Assembly: GCF_018130785.1 (NCBI RefSeq)
Contig: NZ_JAFCJT010000004.1
Coordinates: 1 to 64,000 of the forward strand
DNA: 64,000 nt
DNA from: Bradyrhizobium liaoningense
Lineage (GTDB): Bacteria > Pseudomonadota > Alphaproteobacteria > Rhizobiales > Xanthobacteraceae
Direction of reading: 5' to 3'
Shown: positions 48,995 to 58,317 of the stretch, one piece after another
Layout of the letters: the number at the start of each line of letters is the position of its first letter
Numbering within the stretch: position 1 is the stretch's first letter
The notes under the pieces: generated by a model
Databases searched by the model: none
What the model saw: the letters and a program-made list of their open reading frames with translations, nothing else
Told to the model about the DNA's origin: nothing
Translations under genes and position numbers: made by a program

Positions 48995-49582
48995 ATGACT
49001 GCTTTTCGGAAGCCACAAGTCGCCCTCACTTCGAAAGCCGTTCCGTTCGCGATCCGTGCGGAACGTGCTGCCGACGTCGCCGCCCGTGAAGCGCTGCTGG
49101 ATGCCTGCTTTGGCGAAAACCGCCATGACCGCACCTGCCAGCGCCTGCGCGACGGACGTGCACCTGCCGCAGGCCTTGCCCTGTCGGCTGTGCGCGAGGG
49201 GACACTCGTGGGAACCGTGCGGCTGTGGCACGTCAGCGCCGGAGGCAGACCCGCTCTGGTCCTCGGACCGCTGGCGGTGGACCCTGCCTTTCGCGAGCTC
49301 GGGATCGGCGCCGCGCTGATGCATCAAGCGCTGGCCGCCGCCCGGGCGCGCGGGCATGCCGCCGTGATCCTGCTCGGCGATGCCCCCTATTATGCCCGCT
49401 TCGGCTTCTCGCCCGACAAGACCGGCGGGCTGTCGCTGCCCGGCCCGTTCGAGCGCGATCGCCTGCTGGCGATCGAGTTCACCGACGGCGCGCTCGATGG
49501 CGCCACCGGGATGATCGTCCCGACCGGCGCGGCCCTGCCCAAACGGAGGGTAGTTCGCGCCCTCGAGGCGCACGCGGCTTAA
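48995..49582 (+). CDS. GNAT-family N-acetyltransferase (YhbS-like)
   Basis: The 195-residue protein has the acetyl-CoA site VLGPLAVDPAFRELGIGAAL and the block VILLGDAPYYARFGFSPDKT, typical of YhbS-like GNATs. Placed between ornithine decarboxylase and homospermidine synthase, a polyamine-acetylating role is attractive but is inference. It starts with ATG at 48995 and ends before a 140-nt gap. Confidence 0.85.
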   Translation: MTAFRKPQVALTSKAVPFAIRAERAADVAAREALLDACFGENRHDRTCQRLRDGRAPAAGLALSAVREGTLVGTVRLWHVSAGGRPALVLGPLAVDPAFRELGIGAALMHQALAAARARGHAAVILLGDAPYYARFGFSPDKTGGLSLPGPFERDRLLAIEFTDGALDGATGMIVPTGAALPKRRVVRALEAHAA

Positions 49583-49723
49583 GGGATTGCCATGATGGCG
49601 ACGACTGAAGCCGCGTTAAGCGGCAACGCCCGGCCGTGCCTGCGCTGACCCTTTGGGGTTGCGCGAGCCCCAGAAACGCCCTTTAACCCCCACAAAATTC
49701 CCCCTTCAGTCGAGGCCGAACCC

Positions 49724-50113
49724 ATGTCCCGTCGCCTGATCTCCACCGGCTCTCCCCTCGAGAAGACCGTCGGCTACAGCCGCGCCGTGATCGACGGTGA
49801 GTTCGCCTTCGTCGCCGGAACCACCGGCTATGACTACACGACGATGACGATGCCGGCCGATGTCACGAGCCAGTCACGCAACTGCTTCAAGACCATCGAA
49901 GCCGCCCTGAAGGAGGGCGGATTCGAGATGGCCGATATCGTCCGTGCGACCTACTACGTCACCGACGCCAGCACCATCGATGCCCACTTCGCCGTCTGCG
50001 GCGAGGTTCTCGGTGACATCAGGCCTGCTGCGACACTGCTGGTCGTTAGCGCCCTCGCCAAGCCCGAGATGAAGGTCGAGATCGAAGTCACCGCCAAGCG
50101 CCGCAGCGCCTGA
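49724..50113 (+). CDS. RidA-family protein of the polyamine locus
   Basis: A 129-residue RidA protein with SRAVIDGEFAFVAGTTGYDY and a C-terminal ATLLVVSALAKPEMKVEIEV. Homospermidine synthase works through imine intermediates, so a RidA deaminase next to it could clear released imines (inference). GAGG lies 8 nt before the ATG. The gap to the synthase gene is 48 nt. Confidence 0.88.
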   Translation: MSRRLISTGSPLEKTVGYSRAVIDGEFAFVAGTTGYDYTTMTMPADVTSQSRNCFKTIEAALKEGGFEMADIVRATYYVTDASTIDAHFAVCGEVLGDIRPAATLLVVSALAKPEMKVEIEVTAKRRSA

Positions 50114-50161
50114 TCCATCCCTCACCCACTGTTCGCCAGCACTTTCCGGAGAAACCATCCC

Positions 50162-51604
50162 ATGAGCCCCGCCTCGCAGATCTACGCGAAGATCACCGGT
50201 CCCATCGTCATGGTCGGCTTCGGCTCCATCGGCAAAGGCACGCTGCCGATGATCGAGCGGCATCTCGATTACGACAAGTCGCGCATCACCGTGATCGACC
50301 CCAAGGACGAGGGCCGCAAGGCGCATTGCGAGAAGCAGAATGTGCGCTTCATCCAGAAGGCCGTGACCAGGGACAATTATCGCGAGTTGCTGACCCCGCT
50401 GCTCACCGAAGGCGGCGGCCAGGGCTTTTGCGTCAACCTCTCGGTCGATACCGGCTCGACCGACATCATGGAGCTCTGCAACGAGCTCGGCGCTCTCTAT
50501 ATCGACACCGTCAACGAGCCCTGGCTCGGCTTCTACTTCGATGCGTCGAAGGGCCCGGAAGCGCGCTCCAACTACGCCCTGCGCGAAGTGACGCTGGCCG
50601 CCAAGAAGGCGCGCCCCGCGGGCTCGACGACGGCCGTCTCCTGCTGCGGCGCCAATCCCGGCATGGTCTCCTTCTTCGTCAAGCAGGCGCTGCTCAACGT
50701 CGCGGCCGATCTGAAGCTCAACGCCCCCAAGCCGAAGACCAAGGCCGAATGGGCGGACCTGATGCGGCAGGCCGGGATCAAGGGCATCCACATCGCCGAA
50801 CGCGACACCCAGCGCTCCAAGACGCCGAAAGAGCCTGACGTCTTCGTCAACACCTGGTCGGTGGAAGGTTTCCTGTCGGAAGGCGTGCAGCCGTCCGAAC
50901 TCGGCTGGGGCACCCATGAAAAATGGATGCCGGAGAATGCGCATACCCACGAAGCCGGCTGCGGCGCCGCCATCTATCTGATGCAGCCCGGCGCCAACAC
51001 GCGCGTGCGCACCTGGTGCCCGACCCGCGGCGCGCAATATGGCTTCCTCGTCACCCACAACGAGTCGATCTCGATCTCCGATTACTTCACGGTGCGTGAC
51101 GCATCGGGCACGGCGGTCTACCGGCCGACCTGCCACTATGCCTATCATCCGGCTGACGATGCCGTGCTGTCGCTGCATGAAATGTTCGGCCGCGCCGCGA
51201 AGATGCAGGAGAAGCACCACATCCTCGATGAGAACGAGATCGTCGACGGCATCGACGAACTCGGCGTGCTGCTGTTCGGCCACGACAACAATGCCTATTG
51301 GTACGGCTCGCAGCTCTCCATCGAGGAGACCCGCAAGCTCGCGCCCTACCAGAACGCCACTGGCCTGCAGGTGACCTCCGCCGTACTCGGCGGCATGGTG
51401 TGGGCGCTGGAAAATCCGAACGAAGGCATCGTCGAAGCCGACGAGATGGATTTCGATCGCCTGCTGGAAATCCAGCTGCCCTATCTCGGCCCGGTGAAGG
51501 GTTTCTACACTGACTGGACGCCGCTGACGGATCGTCCGGGACTGTTCCCGGAAGACATCGACACGAGCGATCCTTGGCAGTTCCGGAATATTCTGGTGCG
51601 GTGA
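50162..51604 (+). CDS. hss: Homospermidine synthase
   Basis: A 480-residue NAD-dependent enzyme that transfers an aminobutyl group to putrescine to make sym-homospermidine, a major rhizobial polyamine. It has a Rossmann motif GFGSIGKG near residue 20, the CCGANPGMVSFFVKQALLNV block and the C-terminal EADEMDFDRLLEIQLPYLGP. It is the last gene of the polyamine group. A GGAG lies 11 nt upstream of the ATG. Confidence 0.95.
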   Translation: MSPASQIYAKITGPIVMVGFGSIGKGTLPMIERHLDYDKSRITVIDPKDEGRKAHCEKQNVRFIQKAVTRDNYRELLTPLLTEGGGQGFCVNLSVDTGSTDIMELCNELGALYIDTVNEPWLGFYFDASKGPEARSNYALREVTLAAKKARPAGSTTAVSCCGANPGMVSFFVKQALLNVAADLKLNAPKPKTKAEWADLMRQAGIKGIHIAERDTQRSKTPKEPDVFVNTWSVEGFLSEGVQPSELGWGTHEKWMPENAHTHEAGCGAAIYLMQPGANTRVRTWCPTRGAQYGFLVTHNESISISDYFTVRDASGTAVYRPTCHYAYHPADDAVLSLHEMFGRAAKMQEKHHILDENEIVDGIDELGVLLFGHDNNAYWYGSQLSIEETRKLAPYQNATGLQVTSAVLGGMVWALENPNEGIVEADEMDFDRLLEIQLPYLGPVKGFYTDWTPLTDRPGLFPEDIDTSDPWQFRNILVR

Positions 51605-51669
51605 GGAGCGCACCACGCCCGATCGATCATGATGCCCGGCCTCGCGCCGGGCATTTTCTTTTTCGCGAC

Positions 51670-52410
51670 TTACTTCGCCATGTAGTCGAACGCGACGCTG
51701 CCGAGCCCCAGCGTCAAATCCGCCTTGAAATGCAGCGCCGAGACCACTTCGCGCACCGGCAGGCGGGCGACGTCGCAGAGCGCGTGGGGAAACAGCCCGA
51801 GTGCGGCGGGACCGGTCCAGGCTTCCTTCAGCGTGATGTCCTCGAGATGAAAGCGAACCAGCTCGCAGATCCGCGGGCTGCCGTCGACATGCGGGATGAT
51901 CTTCAGGATGAAGTTCGGCGACGCCATCGACTTCAGCACCGTGTCGTGATCGACCTTGCGGTGCTTGTAGCCCATTGTCGCGGAGGCGCAGAGCACTGAG
52001 CCGTAATGCAGCGAGCCGACCAGCGCGTCGCTCTCGACCTCGATCTTCGGCCGCGCAAGCTTCTTCGGAAAGCCCCACAGTTCGCGACCGCCGGCGATCG
52101 GTCCCTCGTCGTCCAGATACATCGCGTGGGTGTAGGCCCCCTCCTCGCCCTTGAGGCGGACCGGGATCACCTGCCCGGTTTCGGTGTAGTCGCCAAATCC
52201 GGTCGAGTCGGGCATGCGGATGAATTCGTATTTCACCACCGGCTCCGCCACCTCAAGCGGCTCCGGCACGATGCTGGCGAGGGCTTCGGGATCGGTCCTG
52301 TAGGTGATGACGAAATATTCGCGGTCGAAGAAGCGATATGGCCCGGGCGGGAATGACGGATTGGTGAGCGGCATCGAATAAGCGGTGCGGCGGACGTCTT
52401 CGATCTTCAT
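51670..52410 (-). CDS. adc: Acetoacetate decarboxylase
   Basis: A 246-residue protein with the Schiff-base lysine in the [14 protein letters not shown] motif and a preceding glutamate in [12 protein letters not shown], both needed for decarboxylation of acetoacetate to acetone and CO2. Related proteins of the superfamily act on other beta-keto acids. The start at [14 protein letters not shown] is chosen by homology; an ATG 12 nt upstream is possible. It faces the homospermidine synthase gene tail-to-tail. Confidence 0.92.
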   Translation of the reverse strand: MKIEDVRRTAYSMPLTNPSFPPGPYRFFDREYFVITYRTDPEALASIVPEPLEVAEPVVKYEFIRMPDSTGFGDYTETGQVIPVRLKGEEGAYTHAMYLDDEGPIAGGRELWGFPKKLARPKIEVESDALVGSLHYGSVLCASATMGYKHRKVDHDTVLKSMASPNFILKIIPHVDGSPRICELVRFHLEDITLKEAWTGPAALGLFPHALCDVARLPVREVVSALHFKADLTLGLGSVAFDYMAK

Positions 52411-52504
52411 GGGAGGCCCCATCTGTCGTTGGCGCGACAGATTATGGAACGGGCCGGCCGCCGAGGCGAGATCAAATGCGCGTCACAATACGCCGGCCGC
52501 CGGG

Positions 52505-52837
52505 CTACTTCTCCTTGATCGGCGGCGCGATCTTCTCCGCGGGCGCCGCCGGAAGTGCCGGCTTGGTCGCCGCACCCTGCGTCTGCGGATCGGGGCGCGC
52601 GGGCTCGGGGGCCGGCGTGGTCGGCCGGTCGCCACCGGGCTTGGCCTGCGCGGGCGTCTTGTCCTGATCGTTGGACGGCGTGCCCTGAAGCGGCGGCGTC
52701 GCCTGCGCCGTCTGCATCCGGCTCTCGGCGCGGATTTGTGCCAGCGATAGGCCTGAGACCACGACACCTGCCGCAAACAGCGAACAGGCAATCATCAGGT
52801 CGAGCTTCAGTCTGCGCTTGTCATTTGGGCCGGGCAT
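52505..52837 (-). CDS. Small single-span protein with Pro-rich tail, function unknown
   Basis: The 110-residue protein has a basic N terminus (MPGPNDKRRLKLDL), one membrane helix (MIACSLFAAGVVVSGLSL) and a low-complexity tail rich in P, A, K and Q. No family is recognised. The tail looks disordered. Starts at 52867 or 52837 are possible; the latter gives a compact N terminus. Confidence 0.6.
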   Translation of the reverse strand: MPGPNDKRRLKLDLMIACSLFAAGVVVSGLSLAQIRAESRMQTAQATPPLQGTPSNDQDKTPAQAKPGGDRPTTPAPEPARPDPQTQGAATKPALPAAPAEKIAPPIKEK

Positions 52838-52938
52838 GTCGATCACCGCCTTTATCCGCGGGATCAACGAACTTGCCCGACTGCAGTTCCGTGGCGGACG
52901 AGGCGGGAACCGTGCCTTCGCGCGCCAAAACGCCGCGC

Positions 52939-53655
52939 TCAGTCGGAGGTGCTGACTTCCCAGGTGGCGTGGCGCACGCCCGGCAGGTGCTGGAGATCGG
53001 TCGCCACCGCGTTCAGCTCGTTCGGATCGACTGCGGTCGCAACCAGCTTTGCGACGACCTCGAGAATGTCATCCCCGATCTCAACCACGTCGATATCAGC
53101 CACCGGATATTTCGCAGCCTCCAGTTTTTCAACGAGCCGGTCGCGCATGTCGGGCAGGGCGTCGGCCGCGACGGCGAGCTTGAAGTAGTAGGTCGCCTCG
53201 GAGGCCTTCTCGTTCAGCGGAATGCGGTTGATGGCGTTGACCAGCGGCCGCAGCATGGTGTTGCCGGCGATGACGAACACGGTCAACGCGGCCGCCTGCG
53301 CGACCATGTCGGCGCCGGCACAGGAGCCGACGGCGGCGGAGGCCCACAACGTCGCGGCCGTGTTGAGCCCGCGGACGTCCATGCCCTGCTTCATGATGAC
53401 GCCGGCGCCGAGGAAGCCGATGCCTGAGACGACATAGGAGATCACGCGGACCGCGCCATCGGCGCCGGTCAGGTGCATGGCGAGATCGACGAACGCGGCA
53501 GCACCGACCGCGACCAGCACATTGGTGCGCAGGCCCGCGGTGCGCTGGCGGTACTGCCGCTCTGCCCCGATCAGCGTGCCCAGCACGAAGGCCGTGAACA
53601 GGCTGACCAGCGTGTCTGCGAAATCAGCAATCTGGAAGGTCGTCAGAAACCGCAT
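52939..53655 (-). CDS. MgtC/SapB-family membrane protein
   Basis: A 238-residue protein with about four helices. The blocks LGTLIGAERQYRQRTAGLRT and YVVSGIGFLGAGVIMKQGMD are the MgtC signature, followed by LNTAATLWASAAVGSCAGAD. A soluble ACT-like domain ends the protein. The family is linked to magnesium limitation and virulence, and many bacterial copies have unknown roles. It lies 30 nt after the WD40 gene on the same strand. Confidence 0.9.
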   Translation of the reverse strand: MRFLTTFQIADFADTLVSLFTAFVLGTLIGAERQYRQRTAGLRTNVLVAVGAAAFVDLAMHLTGADGAVRVISYVVSGIGFLGAGVIMKQGMDVRGLNTAATLWASAAVGSCAGADMVAQAAALTVFVIAGNTMLRPLVNAINRIPLNEKASEATYYFKLAVAADALPDMRDRLVEKLEAAKYPVADIDVVEIGDDILEVVAKLVATAVDPNELNAVATDLQHLPGVRHATWEVSTSD

Positions 53656-53685
53656 GGCCCCCTATACGGTCAGAACGATGACAGA

Positions 53686-54705
53686 TTAAAGCTCCAGCAG
53701 ACCGCCGTCCCCATTTTCATCCGCGAAGGCCAGCAGCGTGCCCTTGGCGTTCCAGGCGATCGCGGCCACGGGCGGCGTGCCGTTGCGGCGGACCAGGATC
53801 TCGGCGCCGTCTTCCAACCGCACCATCAGGACCGTGCCGTCGCTGTAGCCGGCGGCGAGGATGTCGTTCTTCGGATGGCAGGCGACGACGGACACGCGCG
53901 CCTGGAGCGGCGCGAGCATCGCGGGCTCCTTGCCCATCGGGCCGTCCTTGCTGGCGAACGGCCAGATGATCACGGTGTCGGCGCCGGAGGTCGCGAGCCC
54001 CTTGCCGCCGGCGCTCCAGGACATCGAGCGGACGCGGCCGGGATAGCCGGTCATGCGCATGTGCCTGTTGTCGGCAAGCCGCCAGCCATGCAGCGCCGCC
54101 TCGTGCATCGTGGTGACCAGGAATTTGTTGTCCGGGCTGAAGGTGACGCCGAGATGCGAGCCGGCCCAAGGCAGGAATTCGGCTGAGCCTTCCATGTTGG
54201 GAAACCACAGCGTCGCGCCGTTGTAATGGGCGATCGCGAGCCGCAGGCCCTTCGGCGCGAATGCAAGACCGCCGACGGTCGAGGGCACCTCGAGCGATTT
54301 CTCCTCGGCCTTGCCGCTCTTGACGGTCGCCGTCTTGCCGGCCGACCAGGCGAAGGCGCCGTCCGGATGCAGCGCCACCGCGTCGATCCAGCGCCGCTTC
54401 GGGTCGGTGGCGAGCAGCGTGACCTCGCCCTTGGCGTCGAGCGCGACGACCTTGCCGTCGTCGCCGCCCATGATGAGGCGCTTGCCATCGGAGGCGGTCG
54501 AGAGAATGCCGCCGCTGTGCACGGCGACTGTCGTGATCTCGCCCTTGGCGTCGACGAGCGCGACGTTCTCCTCGCCGCCGACGAAGGCCGCGCGGGGCCC
54601 AAGGAAATACACCGAGGTCACGCCCATACCGAGCGCAACAGGCTTGACGCGATCGGTGACGGAGACGATCGAGGCGGAATCGGGGGCCGGCGTAAACTCT
54701 TTCAT
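53686..54705 (-). CDS. WD40-repeat beta-propeller protein of the zinc operon
   Basis: A 339-residue protein with about seven WD40-like repeats (SAGGKGLATSGADTVIIWPF; NAKGTLLAFADENGDGGLLE). No signal peptide is seen, so it is cytoplasmic, unlike the periplasmic AztD chaperone. Its start overlaps the CobW-type gene stop (TGATG), so the two are translationally coupled. A role as scaffold for zinc transfer is inference. Confidence 0.88.
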   Translation of the reverse strand: MKEFTPAPDSASIVSVTDRVKPVALGMGVTSVYFLGPRAAFVGGEENVALVDAKGEITTVAVHSGGILSTASDGKRLIMGGDDGKVVALDAKGEVTLLATDPKRRWIDAVALHPDGAFAWSAGKTATVKSGKAEEKSLEVPSTVGGLAFAPKGLRLAIAHYNGATLWFPNMEGSAEFLPWAGSHLGVTFSPDNKFLVTTMHEAALHGWRLADNRHMRMTGYPGRVRSMSWSAGGKGLATSGADTVIIWPFASKDGPMGKEPAMLAPLQARVSVVACHPKNDILAAGYSDGTVLMVRLEDGAEILVRRNGTPPVAAIAWNAKGTLLAFADENGDGGLLEL

Positions 54706-55760
54706 CACGAGACGATGCAGCTCTCAAAACCCTCGCGAATGGCCTTTTCCGGCAATTCGCGGCCAATGAAGACGAGGCGGCTCTCGCGCGGCTCGCCGTC
54801 CTTCCATTTCCGCTGGTGGTTGCCCTCCAGCATCATGTGGACGCCCTGGAAGACATAGCGGTCATCATCGTCGTGGAAGGCAAGGATGCCCTTGGAGCGC
54901 AGGATCTTGCCGCCCTCGACCTGCACCAGGTTCTGGAGCCAGGGCATGAACACGTTGGGATCGAGCGGCTTGTCGGTCTTCAGCGAGAGCGACTGCATGT
55001 CCTCGTCGTGATAGTGCTTCAGGCCGTGGCCATGGTGATGGTGGTCGTGGCCGTGATGGTGATGATGATCATGGTCGTGGTCGTGGTCGTGGTCATGATC
55101 GTCGGCCTCCAGGAAGTCAGGCTCGATGTCGAGGATGCGGTCGAGGTCGAAGGCGCCGCGATCGAGCACGTCGGCCAGCGCAACCGAGCAGCGCTCGGTG
55201 CGGTGGAGCTTGGCATAGGGGTTGATGCCGCGGATGCGGGCCTCGACCTCGGCAAGCTCCGGCTTGGTGACGAGATCGGTCTTGTTCAGCACGATGACGT
55301 CGGCGAACGCGATCTGGTTCTTGGCCTCGGGCGCGTCCTTGAGCCGATCGGACAGCCATTTGGCGTCGGCGACCGTGACGACAGCATCGAGCCGCGCGTT
55401 CTTCTGCACGTCCTCGTCGACGAAGAAGGTCTGGGCGACGGGCGCGGGATCGGCAAGGCCGGTGGTCTCGACGATGATGGCGTCGAACTTGCCCTTGCGC
55501 TTCATCAGGCCGTCCATGATGCGCACGAGGTCGCCGCGCACGGTGCAGCAGATACAGCCATTGTTCATCTCGAACACTTCCTCATCGGCACCGATGATGA
55601 GGTCGTTGTCGATGCCGATCTCACCGAATTCGTTGACGATGACGGCGTATTTCTTGCCGTGGTTTTCCGACAGGATGCGGTTGAGCAGCGTGGTCTTGCC
55701 GGCTCCGAGATAGCCGGTCAGCACGGTCACGGGAATTTTGGGGGAGGTCACTTCAGACAT
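54705..55760 (-). CDS. CobW/COG0523-family GTPase (zinc chaperone type)
   Basis: The 351-residue G3E GTPase has Walker A GYLGAGKTTLLNRIL, the metal motif GCICCTVRGD, a NKTD guanine motif, and a His/Asp-rich stretch at about 219-245. COG0523 proteins deliver or insert Zn2+ (ZigA/ZngA type) and are often under Zur. Here it follows a zinc ABC transporter and a Zur-like box lies upstream of the operon. GGAG lies 6 nt before the ATG. Confidence 0.93.
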   Translation of the reverse strand: MSEVTSPKIPVTVLTGYLGAGKTTLLNRILSENHGKKYAVIVNEFGEIGIDNDLIIGADEEVFEMNNGCICCTVRGDLVRIMDGLMKRKGKFDAIIVETTGLADPAPVAQTFFVDEDVQKNARLDAVVTVADAKWLSDRLKDAPEAKNQIAFADVIVLNKTDLVTKPELAEVEARIRGINPYAKLHRTERCSVALADVLDRGAFDLDRILDIEPDFLEADDHDHDHDHDHDHHHHHGHDHHHHGHGLKHYHDEDMQSLSLKTDKPLDPNVFMPWLQNLVQVEGGKILRSKGILAFHDDDDRYVFQGVHMMLEGNHQRKWKDGEPRESRLVFIGRELPEKAIREGFESCIVS

Positions 55761-55814
55761 AACAACTCCAGGTCGGGCTTTTCCGCGCGACGCACGGCGG
55801 GGTGGCCCCCTGCC

Positions 55815-56678
55815 CTAGTGGTCAAGCGCGCTGGTCAGGGCCTTTATATTGTGCCTGACCATATCAATGTAAGTGGGTGCAGGCCCCTTTTCGCCGGTCA
55901 AACCGTCCGAAATCAGGGTCCCGCCGACTTTTGAGCCGGTCTCCGCCGCGATCCGGCGGATCAGCCGGTCATCGCTGATATTTTCCAGGAAAACAGCCGG
56001 GATTTTCTGGGCCTTGATCTGGCCGATGATGGCGGCGATGTCCCGCGCGCTGGGCTCGGTCTCCGTGGAGACGCCCAAGGGGGCCACGAACTGGACGCCG
56101 TATTCGGCGGCGAAATAGCCGAAGGCGTCGTGGGTGGAGATCACCTTGCGCCGGCCCAGTGGGATTTTGGCAACGGCGTCCCGCACCTCGCGGTCGAGCC
56201 CTTCGAGCTTGTCCAGATAGGCCTTCGCCTGGGCGCGGAAGAACTCCGCGTCGTCAGGGTCGGCCGCGGCCAGCGCATTGGCGATGTCGCTCACGTAGAT
56301 CTTGGCGTTGGGGACGGACTGCCAGGCATGCGGATCCGCGGACGAGCCGAGCTTGAGCGGTGCGATGCCGGCACTCGCGGTGACCACCTGCGCCTTGCTT
56401 GCTGCGGACTGCACCAGACGCGGCAGCCAGCCCTCCAGCCCGAGCCCGTTGACGATGACGAGTTTTGCCTCCGCGATCCGCTTCGCATCGCCCGGCGCCG
56501 GCGTATAGACGTGAACGTCGCTGTCGGCGCCAACCAGCGTCGTCAGATTGATGCGGTCGCCGCCGACATTGCGGACGAAATCGGCGAGGATCGAGAAGCT
56601 GGCGACGACATTGAGCCGCTCCGCGGCGTGCAGCGGCGAGGCGATCAGCAGCAAGGCAGAGAGCAGCAGGAAGCGCAT
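55815..56678 (-). CDS. znuA: Zinc/manganese ABC transporter substrate-binding protein
   Basis: The 287-residue periplasmic cluster A-I protein has a signal peptide ending SPLHAAERLN. Metal-site residues are in DVHVYTPAPGDAKRI, DPHAWQSVPNA, ISTHDAFGYFAAEYG and a late aspartate. It lacks the His-rich loop of classical ZnuA and so resembles AztC or manganese-binding forms. ATG at 56678 has GGAGG at 7 nt, which makes it a better start than the GTG at 56684. Confidence 0.88.
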   Translation of the reverse strand: MRFLLLSALLLIASPLHAAERLNVVASFSILADFVRNVGGDRINLTTLVGADSDVHVYTPAPGDAKRIAEAKLVIVNGLGLEGWLPRLVQSAASKAQVVTASAGIAPLKLGSSADPHAWQSVPNAKIYVSDIANALAAADPDDAEFFRAQAKAYLDKLEGLDREVRDAVAKIPLGRRKVISTHDAFGYFAAEYGVQFVAPLGVSTETEPSARDIAAIIGQIKAQKIPAVFLENISDDRLIRRIAAETGSKVGGTLISDGLTGEKGPAPTYIDMVRHNIKALTSALDH

Positions 56679-56680
56679 CG

Positions 56681-57550
56681 TCACGCCTCCAGATGCCGGC
56701 CAGGAAACATTTGCCTGACGAGGCCGCCGACGCGGCCGAACAGGACGGAGACGATGTAGAGCACCGTCGCCACCAGAATGATCGCGGGGCCCGAGGGCAC
56801 GCGGGTCTGGAACGACAGCACGAGGCCTGCATAGCCCGAGAGCGCGGCGGCAACGACCGCGATGCAGATCATGACGGTGAGATCGCGCGACCAGAACCGG
56901 GCAATGCCGGCCGGCAGGATCATCAGGCCCACCGCCAGCAACGTGCCAAGCGCCTGAAAGCCGTTGACGAGATTGATCACGACGAGCGCGAGGAAGGCGA
57001 GATGCGCGGGGCCACCGGCGCGGCTGACGGTACGCAGGAACAGCGGATCGACACTCTCGATCACCAGCGGGCGGTAGATCACGGCGAGCACGAGCAGCGT
57101 GACCGTGGCGTTGAAGGCGACCACCAGCAGCGTCTGGTCGTCCATGGCGAGAATGTTGCCGAACAGCACGTGCAAGAGGTCGATGTTGGTGCCGTTGATC
57201 GAGACGATGGTCACACCAAGCGCCAGAGACGCCAGATAGAAGGTCGCAAGCGAGGCGTCCTCCTTCAGCCCGGTCGAACGCGCGACGAGGCCGGCGAGGA
57301 TCGCGACGGCAAAGCCTGCAATCAGGCCGCCGGCGGTCATCGCAAACAGATTGAGGCCGGAGAGCAGGAATCCGACCGCCGCGCCGGGCAGGATCGCATG
57401 CGCCATTGCGTCGCCGACGAGGCTCATCCGGCGCAGCATCAGGAACACGCCGATCGGCGCGCCCGCCAGCGACAGCGCGATCACGGCGGCGAGCGCCCGC
57501 CGCATGAACTCGAATTCGGTGAACGGACCGATCAGCGCGTCATAGACCAT
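56681..57550 (-). CDS. znuB: Zinc/manganese ABC transporter permease
   Basis: A 289-residue ABC-3 family permease with about eight helices. Blocks RRMSLVGDAMAHAILPGAAV and FQALGTLLAVGLMILPAGIA are typical. It overlaps the binding-protein gene by 4 nt or less and follows the ATPase gene by 6 nt, so the three genes form one transporter. Confidence 0.93.
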   Translation of the reverse strand: MVYDALIGPFTEFEFMRRALAAVIALSLAGAPIGVFLMLRRMSLVGDAMAHAILPGAAVGFLLSGLNLFAMTAGGLIAGFAVAILAGLVARSTGLKEDASLATFYLASLALGVTIVSINGTNIDLLHVLFGNILAMDDQTLLVVAFNATVTLLVLAVIYRPLVIESVDPLFLRTVSRAGGPAHLAFLALVVINLVNGFQALGTLLAVGLMILPAGIARFWSRDLTVMICIAVVAAALSGYAGLVLSFQTRVPSGPAIILVATVLYIVSVLFGRVGGLVRQMFPGRHLEA

Positions 57551-57556
57551 CGGATA

Positions 57557-58315
57557 TCAAGCCGCCCGCGAGCCGATGTCGTCGGCGGCGCAGGCGGCAG
57601 CGCTGTCGTCAAAAGCCTCGCACATCCGCATCGCGACCATCAGGTTTTCCGGCGTCAGCACCTCCGCCGTCGGTCCCCAGGCCACGGGGCCGCGCGCCAA
57701 CACCAGCGTTTCGGTGAAATGGTTGCGCACCATCTCCATGTCGTGCAGCGCCGCCAGCACGGTGCGGCCCTCGCCGTGCCAGTGCTTCACCAGCGCGAGC
57801 AGATCGGCCGTGGTCTTGCTGTCGATGGCGTTGAAGGGCTCGTCCAGCACGATCAGCCTCGCATTCTGGAGCAGCACGCGCGCGAACAATATGCGCTGCA
57901 TCTGCCCGCCCGAGAGCGTGCCGATCGGACGGTTCTCGAAGCCATTGAGACCGACGGACGCGATCGCGCGGAGGATTTTTTCGCGCGCCGCCTTGCCGAT
58001 GCCGCCGAACAGGCCGGCATCGCGCCACAGCCCGGTGCCGACGAAGTCGAACACCGAGATCGGGAAGCTGCGGTCGATCTCCGCGCTCTGTGGCAGATAG
58101 GCAATATCGCGGGAGTCGAGCCCGCCGAGATGGATGCTGCCGTCGAGCGGCCTGACGATGCCAACGATGCCGCGCAACAGCGTCGACTTGCCGGCACCGT
58201 TGGGGCCGATCACGGCGACCAGCGCGCCGGCGGCGACCTCGCCGTTGAGATGATGCACGGCCGGGTGGCGGTCATAGCCGAGCGTGACGTTGTGAAAGTG
58301 CAGCGCCGCCGCCAT
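57557..58315 (-). CDS. znuC: Zinc/manganese ABC transporter ATP-binding protein
   Basis: A 252-residue ATPase with Walker A IGPNGAGKSTLLRG, Q-loop AYLPQSAEIDRSFP, signature GTLSGGQMQRILFAR and Walker B LIVLDEPFNAID. It couples ATP to metal uptake through the downstream permease. GAGG lies about 6 nt before ATG 58315; GTG 58321 overlaps the stop of the His-rich gene. Confidence 0.94.
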   Translation of the reverse strand: MAAALHFHNVTLGYDRHPAVHHLNGEVAAGALVAVIGPNGAGKSTLLRGIVGIVRPLDGSIHLGGLDSRDIAYLPQSAEIDRSFPISVFDFVGTGLWRDAGLFGGIGKAAREKILRAIASVGLNGFENRPIGTLSGGQMQRILFARVLLQNARLIVLDEPFNAIDSKTTADLLALVKHWHGEGRTVLAALHDMEMVRNHFTETLVLARGPVAWGPTAEVLTPENLMVAMRMCEAFDDSAAACAADDIGSRAA

Positions 58316-58317
58316 GG

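Noticed and set aside
53686-54705. AztD zinc chaperone
   Set aside because: The propeller lacks a signal peptide and lies with a cytoplasmic GTPase.
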